A stretch of 64,000 nt of DNA. Origin: Apodemus sylvaticus. Its lineage: Eukaryota > Chordata > Mammalia > Rodentia > Muridae. Below the pieces are notes generated by a model. The model saw only the letters and a list, made by a program, of their open reading frames with translations. It made no database searches and was not told the origin of the DNA. Position numbers and translations under genes: made by a program. Below are positions 56,520 to 64,000 of the stretch, piece by piece (position 1 is the first letter of the stretch; every line of letters begins with the position of its first letter). Location of the stretch: NCBI RefSeq assembly GCF_947179515.1, contig NC_067477.1, positions 70,064,801 through 70,128,800 on the forward strand, read 5' to 3'.

Positions 56520-57110
56520 CCCACATACACATGGAAGCTGAACAATGCCCTACTCAATAATAACTTGGTCAAGGAAGAAATAAAGAAAGAAATTAAAGAT
56601 TTTTTTTAGAATTTAATGAAAATGAAGGCACAACATACCCAAACTTATGGCACACAATGAAAGCAGTGCTGAGAGGAAAACTCATAGCTCTGAGTGCCGC
56701 CAAAAAGAAACTGGAGAGAGCATACACTAGCAGCTTGACAGCACATCTGAAAGCTCTAAAAACAAAAAGAAGCAAATATACCCAAGAGGAGCAGACTGCA
56801 GAAAATAATCAAACTCAGCCCTGAAATCAACCAAATAGAAACAAAAAGAACTATACAGAGAATCAACAAAACCAGGAGCTGGTTCTTCCAGAAAATCAAT
56901 AAGATAGACAAACCCTTAGCCAGACTAACTAGAGGGCACAGAAGCAGTATCCAAATTAGCAAAATCAGAAATGAAAAGGGAGATATAACAACAGAAACTG
57001 AGGAAATTCAAAAAATCATCAGATCTTACTAGAAAAGCCCATATCCAACAAAACTGGAAAATCTGAATGAAATGGACAATTTTCCAGACAGATACCAAAT
57101 ACAAAGTGCA
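56520..57110 (+). pseudogene. L1 ORF2 internal fragment
   Basis: 'ataacttggtcaaggaagaa', 'aatgaaaatgaaggcacaac', 'atacccaaacttatggcaca', 'ggagctggttcttccagaaa' and 'agaaatgaaaagggagatat' follow the part of murid L1 ORF2 between the endonuclease and reverse transcriptase domains. In-frame stops are present, neither catalytic domain is complete, and the fragment has lost both ends, so it is inert. Confidence 0.85.
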
Positions 57111-57230
57111 GCATCAGTTTCAGCAAAACAATAAATTTAGGTTTTAGTTAAAAAAAAAAAAAAAAACCTGTAGCAAAAATGGTGAGTGCCAAGGGCAGAG
57201 AGAATCCCTGTCTCAGAAAAATAAAGCAGA
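57111..57230 (+). mobile_element. A-run and B1 3' fragment
   Basis: A 17-A run at about 57149-57166 is followed by 'gagtgccaagggcagagaga', 'atccctgtctcag', the end of a decayed B1. Confidence 0.5.
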
Positions 57231-57790
57231 GTCTATAAAGATACTTGACATTGACCCACATGTTTTCATATGAGCAACCACACACATATATGTGTGCACC
57301 CACACCCACATAAGTGTTCACACACATACACACATGAATTTATGGGCTTTGGTGTGAATACAGAGTACAGGGCATATTAGGTATCACCTGGGATACATAT
57401 TCTTTGTGGGAGACAACAAAGGTACGTTCTTATAGAGGAGACAGGAGAAAAGAAACATTACAAAGTCAGCAGGACAGACTGTGGTGGGTCACTCACTAAT
57501 ACCAAAAGTCACTTGTGCAAGCACCTCCTAGTGCCACTTAGGTTGGCCTTGAGACAACCAATGAATGGGAGCTAAGAGGAAATTATTACCTTCGACGATG
57601 ATTAAAAGAGAGTCTGCCTTCTCATTTCCTTCCCTTGCTAGCTGGATACACAGCCCAGGGGATCTCTACGTCTCTAAGGGATAGTGGATCCACATTGTGA
57701 GTACCTCTGGGTCCTGGAAGAACTGTATGGGAGTGACATACTTTCTCCTAACCAGTCACTGCTTTGACGGGGCTGCAAAGAGCAAGAAAT
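57231..57790. other. unique sequence with an impure CA patch
   Basis: A CA/TG-rich patch lies at about 57280-57336 and may be a SINE tail. The rest is unrecognised. Confidence 0.4.
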
Positions 57791-57794
57791 AGGC

Positions 57795-57900
57795 CCTGGT
57801 GGTAGTTAATTTTGACTACCAACTTGACTCAATTAAGAATTGTCTAGGAGATTAATAAAGCACACATCTGAGTATCTCTGAAGGTGTTTCCAGAAAGAAT
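57795..57900 (+). mobile_element. MaLR LTR, 5' fragment
   Basis: 'ggtagttaattttgactacc', 'aacttgactcaattaagaat', 'tgtctaggagattaataaag' and 'tgaaggtgtttccagaaag' resemble the start of a MaLR LTR. Confidence 0.5.
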
Positions 57901-57984
57901 TATTGTAACTTTAATTTTTTCAAATCCCATTATTAAAGATGGTTCTTAAACACTTTAAGCTTCCCTGTAGCCCACCACACACCA

Positions 57985-58800
57985 GAGGTAGTAGAAAAGA
58001 TAGGATACAGGGTGTAAATGTAAAACCCTTTCTTGCCCAAAAGGTTCTTTGGAGCAAGAACCTTTCTTCTCCCATCTGCACTGTCTGGAAATCAGCAGTC
58101 TAGTTCACAGGTTAGCAGGCAGCGGCAGCTCGATCCACTCGAAAACACCTCATGGATACACCAGCAGTCCAGTTCAGAAAAGTCAGGTTAGCAACAGCGG
58201 TGGGTGACACAACCTAGCAGAGACAGCCAGGCCTCAGCCTAGGCTCAAGTCAGCAGGAGGGACCGGCAGGAACACCAGAAGCTCTTGCCTGTGCCTCTCT
58301 CAGGGAGGCAAAGATCAGCGAAGACGTGAGACCCACAAGTGTTGCACAGCTAGCTATATCAGCAAGCCAAGCTCTGTCTCAGCACTCTGTGGAGTCCTAT
58401 TATAATCTCTAAGCATTACATGTCCTCCATGTGCTTTGCCTCAGCATGTGCATCCAATCAGCCCGAGTCCATAGAAGCGGTAACAAACTGCAGTACACCA
58501 CCAGACGTTTTTTGGTGTATTTCTCTCTATGGTGTCCTGGCAATTGCAGCTCAGCTAAGCAATATAAGGTGGACCAATACATGCTTGTTGTTAGCAAAGA
58601 ATCCTTCATCACGTGTCCTTTCCCCATGCTTGCTTCAGTAGAACATCCTCTCTCCTATGTCTGCTTCAGGAAAATGTTCCTTCATGAGTCTGCCTTAGCC
58701 TTTAACACCTGAGTCCACTTTAATGAAATGTGCCTTCACATGTTTGCCCCAGCAAAACACCATGCAACCGGCTTTCCAAAGAATCCTTCCATTTCCACTT
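57985..58800. mobile_element. rodent medium-copy repeat (RMER1-like)
   Basis: The passage from 'accggcaggaacaccagaag' through 'catgtgcatccaatcagccc', 'aactgcagtacaccaccaga', 'gcagctcagctaagcaatat' and 'atgtttgccccagcaaaaca' matches a rodent medium-reiteration repeat I recall under the RMER1 name. The end from 58610 has loosely repeating blocks (gcttcagtagaacatcc, gcttcaggaaaatgttcc). The three overlapping open frames of 72-93 codons here come from the repeat. Confidence 0.55.
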
Positions 58801-58869
58801 CAAATTATCCATGAGTGGTTTGACTTGGTGAATGAGCTGATTCATTGATTGCTTTAAAACTCAAATAAA

Positions 58870-59190
58870 TAAGCCATACATGTGGTTCAATAGGTATAGA
58901 TCTTGGTGCACAAGCACAAAGACCTGAATTCAGATCTCAGCACACACATAAAAACACAAACTATAACCTTTGTGCTGCCCTTGGGGAGTTAGCGGGTGGG
59001 AGCAGCAGATCCTGGGAGCTTGCTAGCCAGACAGTCTAGCCAAAATCGCAAGTCCAGATTTGATGAGAAACCTTGCTCAAAATAAGACAAAGAAGCTACT
59101 GAAAAAGTCAACTCCATAAACACCTCCATGTGCAAGCGCAGTCACCCACATACATACGTGCACTTACATACACACAAGAAAAAAATATGA
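58870..59190 (+). mobile_element. B4 SINE (ID-B1 fusion)
   Basis: An ID-like head ('cacaaagacctgaattcaga', 'tctcagcac') is followed by a decayed B1 body ('gcagcagatcctgggagctt', 'gctagccagacagtctagcc', 'tgatgagaaaccttgctcaa') and a CACA-rich tail. Confidence 0.75.
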
Positions 59191-59505
59191 AGAGACTCTT
59201 GGGAGACATAGAGCTGGGAAAGGAAGGTGAGGCTTAGAAGGAGGAGGCAGGTCATGGTGGTGTTCCTTAGAAGCCTATGACTTGAGTTTGGCCCTTTCCT
59301 GCTATTGGTCTTTGCTTCATGATGGCCATAAGGTAAAGTACTTGCTCTCACCATTACAGCTTTTCTGCCTGCATGAAAACCACGCATTCAACCGACCAGG
59401 GAGTTAGGACCAAAAATAGTGCTCCCTCCTTTAAGGAATTTTTCTCAGGAATTTTGCCACAGTAATAAAATAAGTGTTTGTATTTTGAGATTTAAATATA
59501 TATCC
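59191..59505. other. unique spacer
   Basis: Nothing recognised. Confidence 0.4.
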
Positions 59506-59644
59506 TAGACTAGAGAGATGGTGCAGTGATTTATAGCTCAATCATGAAGACCAGCATTCGGATCCCAGTAGCCACACAACCAACGTTCACAAATGCCTCT
59601 AACTCCAGATCCAAGAAATCTGACCTCCTTCTGGCCTCCACAGG
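59506..59644 (+). mobile_element. B3 SINE
   Basis: 'ctagactagagagatggtgc', 'gaagaccagcattcggatcc', 'ctctaactccagatccaaga' and 'cttctggcctccacagg' are B3 blocks in order. Confidence 0.8.
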
Positions 59645-59816
59645 CCACACACACACACACACACACATGCACACACACATATACACATAGATATGTCCCC
59701 ACAAACATAGACATACAGAGAGGGACAGAGACAGAGAGACAGAGACACACATACATACACACAGAGAGAGACAGATAAACAGAGACAGAGAGACAGATAC
59801 ACATACACACACAATC
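59645..59816. repeat. compound (CA)n(ACAG)n(GAGACA)n microsatellite
   Basis: This grew from the B3 tail and runs through several unit types. The 104- and 106-codon minus-strand frames rich in Cys, Val and Leu are artefacts of it. Confidence 0.93.
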
Positions 59817-61975
59817 AATATAAATTTTTTTAATCTTAAAACCACTTCTCCAATACAATGGGTTTACTCCTTATCATTTAATAAGAAAAGGTATGCATAT
59901 GAGAAATGTTGGGAAATCTGAACTAGTACTAATAGATTTCTCCTCCTCACATCCCTGTCCAAGTCACTGATCAAGTGGAGAAGAAGAATGAGCGGTGAAT
60001 GGAGTCCGGTCTGAAAGAATTAGTCATTTCCATGCTCATTACAAAAGTTAGAGCTCAAGTAAATGGCCACATCCTTGAAAGTGGCTGGGAACATTCAGTG
60101 TACATGTCAACCACAGCACTGGTCAACTCGGAGAGTTAGCAAGCAGTGTAGCACCAGACACTCCTCTTATTCAGCACCCATGCAGCGATCCATACAGCAG
60201 TGCAGTGTCCAGGAACTACTGTATCTGGTCCCAGTAACAGCTTAAGAACAAAGAGGATTCTGTAGGCCACAGAGGAGGCTCGCAAAATGCCAGTGCTACT
60301 GATAAGGTCCTAAGTTGATGATTTAGCTGGAAGGAGGCTGGATTCTTACTGAGCAAACAGAAGGACTGCTATCAGGTAAACAGAAACGTAAACAGTGTTC
60401 CTTGGACGTCTGAAGCAGGTTTCTGCCTGTCAGGAAAGCCACTGCTTCCCTTATCAGCCCCCAGTGGTCAACTACCTTGAGCAAAGAGCTCCTGGTTCCT
60501 AATTAAAGCAAACAGAACAGCCCACAGCAGTTCAAAGTCCCCATGCTGTCCCCATGCTGACGCCCAGGCGGTTCTGGCATGCTCCATCCGGTCACTACCT
60601 TCCCAGGGCTCTCCCCACCAGTTGCTGTTCTCTGAGGCAGCCCAGCCGTTTGTTCTCACAATAAACTTCCTTTCTACTCACAGAGAGGTCTAGTTTGATG
60701 ATTTTACTGCACTTTGCTTACAAGCACTACATATCCAAGGGTATAAAGCCTTAAAACCTTCCCATTCATGGCATCTGATAACTTCACAGATGTAATTTCC
60801 ATGAGAGTTCTGCCCAGTCATGAGCTGCACCTAGACAGGAGTAAAATGGCGATTTCATAGAATTCCCTTGGAAAGTCTATCACAGACACAAATCTAAAGT
60901 AAATATGTATGTCTGTGTGTGTGCATGTGTATGTGCGAACGTACACTACAAAAGGACATAGTATTATAAAATAATGAAATAGAGTAATAAAACTATTGCT
61001 TTATACAGATCTGTGTCTATGTTCCCCAGATTTTATATGGTGCTTTCCCATAAAGATAAGCCTTTTTCCTAACCATACAAGATTAGAAGCTATCCCAGAG
61101 CCTGTTTTATTGGCATGTCAGTCCTTGGCTTAAGTAGAACCACCCAGGAACTGCGGTGTACCCATGCAACGGCCACTGTGGTTAGGCAGCACTGTAATCG
61201 CATCTGGCTCAGGCTTTGAGCTGTTAGCACTGCACTGCAAAACATGGCTGGTTGGAGTAAAAAAGAGTTAAGACTGCAGAAAAGGGTGGTACCCCAAGAT
61301 GGAAATCAGCCAGCAGCACTTGTTCATGTGAGATTCAGGGTGTTACTTTTCAAAGTGTGAATACCAAATCTCCTGCCCTGCTGCAGGGGCTTTGGAACCA
61401 ATTTTGGTGTCCTTGTCCTAGCAGAAGCCAGCCTTATGAGTAACTGCCACTCATACAGTAAGACTTAGGAAAAAACCAACCCCAGATCCACTGTCCCTCT
61501 CAAGCCTGACTGGGTTTCTAGATCACCTCAGGTTTCAGTCCACTGACTTGAAAAACCAATGGCTCTTTTGGTTGGTTAGGTGACAGTCAGCCAGCAGCAG
61601 TCACTGACACCTGCACAGCAATACATGCTGCGGGGAGGACAATAAGCCGGTAGGGAGGCATCGACAGCTGTTCTAGCTATAATTAGCCGTGGGGAATGGG
61701 ATAGATTATCTAACCTCTTTCAGATTCACCTCCACAAAATGAAAACTAAACACACTGCTTACCTAACATGGCTATTACAACCCCAGAAGGAAACTGTGCC
61801 AGACATCACAACTCAGGCAGAGGATCCCAGCATAGGGAATGCAGAGACCACAGGACTGTAAGTTCAAATCCCTTCCCTGACCCCTATGCCACCCAAGAAA
61901 AGGGAATGGACAGCAAAATGCTTTCTTTGTAAGCACATTAAAACAAAGGTAGGCTTGAGTGCAGAGTAATGAAGA
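59817..61975. other. repeat-poor unique sequence
   Basis: About 2.2 kb with no recognised interspersed repeat, only a short impure TG patch near 60910-60940. No exon can be supported. Confidence 0.4.
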
Positions 61976-62115
61976 AGAGAATTTATAACGCAAAGAGAAG
62001 GAAGAATATAAGTAAGAAAGGAGGAGGAACCAGAGAAAGGGTCAAAAACTGGAGAAAAGGAAAGAAAGAACAGGGAAATCAGAAGGGAAGGAAAAAGGAA
62101 GTTTTAAAAAGAATA
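61976..62115. repeat. purine-rich (GA/GAA) tract
   Basis: Almost all A and G over about 130 bp, without a fixed unit. Confidence 0.8.
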
Positions 62116-63276
62116 ATAATAAGAAAGTGCGCTTTGAGAACCTGAATTCCTGCCTTTCTGCTCCCACCTAATACATGTCCTTAGACAAAGTTTCTAACTC
62201 AGCTTCATATTTTCCCCTAACAAATGAGGATAAGGGTCTTGCAATGAAAACTTACAGTCACTCAGGAAACCGGCATTAGAAGCTAGTTTTATTACAAAGC
62301 AATGGCTCTTCTGCTTACAGAAAAGTAACTTAGAAAGGTGAATTTAGATGAGGAAGGAAGAGCAGAGCCCACAGGGGAACCTGAAAGAGGAACTGCTATG
62401 AACATGTGCTTCTGGAAGAACAGTTCTGCACGACATAGAGAAGAGAACATCTCCAAAGCCAGAAACATCCCAACTGCAGACACTGTGTGAAGACCAGTAG
62501 GCACCATTACGCTGGGTTTCTTAAGTGCACATATCCAGGAACCTTAGGTTAGACTCAGGAGCAATCAAGACTGAAGGAAGAACTCCCAGGGGAAGACAGC
62601 AGATAGTTTTACCACTGAAACTTTCTAAAAATAAAACTAAACTAAACAACAAATGAGCTATCACAAGGTAAGTTCTTCTTCTGTAAGGGATGAGATCTAT
62701 AAATGAACCTATCAGGCCCGAGGAGTTCTAAGCAGGACAGCAAGGGAGGGGAGCTGAGACATGGAGACCAGATACAAATGGCTCAAATGGGCACCACAGG
62801 CCAGTTGCTTCCTGGGAGAGAGCACTAGAGACTGTGAGGGAAGTACTGATCTCCACGTACACCTGACCCAAAAGAACAAGAGTGAAATGCGGTGGGAGGG
62901 TAAGGAAGCTACCCAGGAAAGGACATAAAACCCTCTTCCTCCCAGGCCAGAACCACTCAGGACATGGAGGCTGTAGCGACCAATGGCTCCCGGTCACCCT
63001 TCTGATACACAGCACCCAGGGAAGCCTACAAGAGCCAGGGGGATCGGAACAGTTCACCTTTCAGCTCAATGCAGCTGTGCCAGAATTTGTAAATATCTTT
63101 TTATAGCTCAGTTCCTCCTACTTAATCTCTTTTCCCATATACATATACATCTCATGATGGTTTTGCATTTATTGGTATATGCTTGGTTGGGGTTTAAATT
63201 TGCTGCGTATGCTCCTTTAACCAGCCTAATCAAGTCATTATTTACTATATCTGTCACCCACATCTCATAGATTTCC
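62116..63276. other. unique sequence, no feature recognised
   Basis: Overlapping open frames of 74-109 codons at 62728-63270 on both strands have no family resemblance. No repeat recognised. Confidence 0.4.
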
Positions 63277-63675
63277 TGTGCTGGTTAGTTTTTGTCAAAT
63301 TGACACAAGCTCTAGTCATCTGGAAAGAAGAAACCTCAGTTGGGAAAACATCTACATCAAATTGGCCTGTAGGCAAATTTGTGGGGCATTTTACTGATGA
63401 GTGATGGATGCGGGAGGACCCAGGCCACTGTGGGTTGTGCCACCATTGGGCAGGAGGTCTTGGATTGTTAAAGAAAGCAGGCCAAACAAGCCATATGGAG
63501 CAAGCCAGTAAGTAGTGTTCTCCATGGCCTCTGCCTCCCAGAGCCTGCTTTGAGTTTTCCCCTGCCTTCCCTTTCTGATAAACTATAACAATAAGGTGAA
63601 TAAACACTTTTCTCAAGTAGTACAGGTTGCCTTTGGTCATGGAACTCATAGCAGTATACAAAGCAAACCAGGACA
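63277..63675 (+). mobile_element. complete ORR1-type MaLR LTR
   Basis: It begins 'tgtgctggttagtttttgtc' and ends 'gcaaaccaggaca', giving the TG...CA borders of an LTR. Inside are 'gacacaagctctagtcatct', 'aacctcagttgggaaaacat', 'gcattttactgatgagtgat', 'agcaagccagtaagtagtgt' and 'ggtgaataaacacttttctc', which carries the AATAAA. It is a solitary LTR, the opposite orientation to the ORR1 at 2.3 kb. No clear target duplication is seen. Confidence 0.8.
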
Positions 63676-64000
63676 AGACCTCTCTTATTTACGTATAGTT
63701 CCCCTACCTCATCCTTATTCTCTTTTCTTTTTATGTCTTAATTGAATTTTTATAATCTTAACAATTTATAAAATCTGTGGTTCTAGCATTATCCCACCTT
63801 TCCGTTCCCCACTACTTGACCTACATCAATTTCTCTCTTTTCAAACTCTATCTAATCCTTATCCTCATCTTCACCAACCTTAATTCCATCTCCACGTTAA
63901 TATTATTAACCAAAACCATATGCTCCATACTATCCCTGATTGTTTATCCTCCAACAGCTGTTGAAATGAATTAGTTAGCATGATATTTGTCTCTTCCAAA
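63676..64000. other. unique pyrimidine-rich sequence
   Basis: C/T/A-rich on the plus strand with few G. The 65-codon hydrophobic frame at 63777-63974 has no recognised family. Confidence 0.4.

Noticed and set aside
59531..59858. Three overlapping Cys/Val/Leu-rich minus-strand frames of 71-106 codons
   Set aside because: They lie over the (CA)n(ACAG)n tail of a B3 SINE.
63777..63974. Possible nuclear mitochondrial insertion, because the frame is hydrophobic and the strand is G-poor
   Set aside because: I could not align it with any mouse mitochondrial gene I know, such as ND5, so the resemblance is only compositional.
1..64000. Search for a novel encoded multi-gene system, CRISPR array or operon
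   Set aside because: The window is dominated by murid SINEs, LINEs and LTRs. There are no clustered long open frames, no ribosome binding sites and no co-directional gene runs, so no such system is present.

Overview
The window reads as nuclear DNA from a murid rodent, most likely mouse (Mus). The evidence is the mix of interspersed repeats: tRNA-derived B2/B3 SINEs, 7SL-derived B1, ID-B1 fusion elements (B4), rodent MaLR LTRs of MT and ORR1 type, and rodent L1 3' ends. These sit beside older mammalian repeats (MIR, L2, old L1). Young ID copies, which are abundant in rat, are not evident; only one decayed ID-like element was found. All repeat names come from remembered consensus sequences, not from a search.

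No intact, recognisable protein-coding gene, tRNA gene or rRNA gene was found. The only recognised gene-derived sequence is a decayed processed copy of the ribosomal protein gene Rpl29 at about 0.78-1.26 kb. Most long open frames are chance frames over microsatellites, minisatellites and SINEs. The window is therefore best read as intergenic or deep intronic.

Layout: 0-2.7 kb holds an MT LTR end, the Rpl29 pseudogene and an ORR1 LTR. From 5 to 17 kb there is a dense SINE/MIR/L2 field with a short hAT-like element and an old L1 split by a B4 insertion. From 17.9 to 24.4 kb there are B2/B3 SINEs, a three-copy AT-rich tandem repeat of about 162 bp, and a 33-bp minisatellite inside an L2 relic. 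From 26 to 35 kb there are three rodent L1 3' ends, one of them keeping the last part of ORF2. From 37.6 to 45.7 kb there are SINEs, a nested L1/B2/B1 stack and a MaLR LTR. From 46 to 54 kb the sequence is mostly poor in repeats. It holds the two most gene-like signals: a TATA-box plus open-frame candidate at 47.7-48.2 kb, and a region at 50.9-53.4 kb with raised CpG, a TATA-like site, an RFX X-box, a CRE-like site and splice-donor-like sites on both strands. From 55 to 59.8 kb there are L1, MT, B3, RMER-like and B4 repeats. From 59.8 to 63.3 kb is mostly unique sequence, followed by a complete ORR1-type LTR.

Because no gene was established, no cooperation between genes can be described. The possible regulatory or first-exon elements are inferences and need comparative and transcript data.
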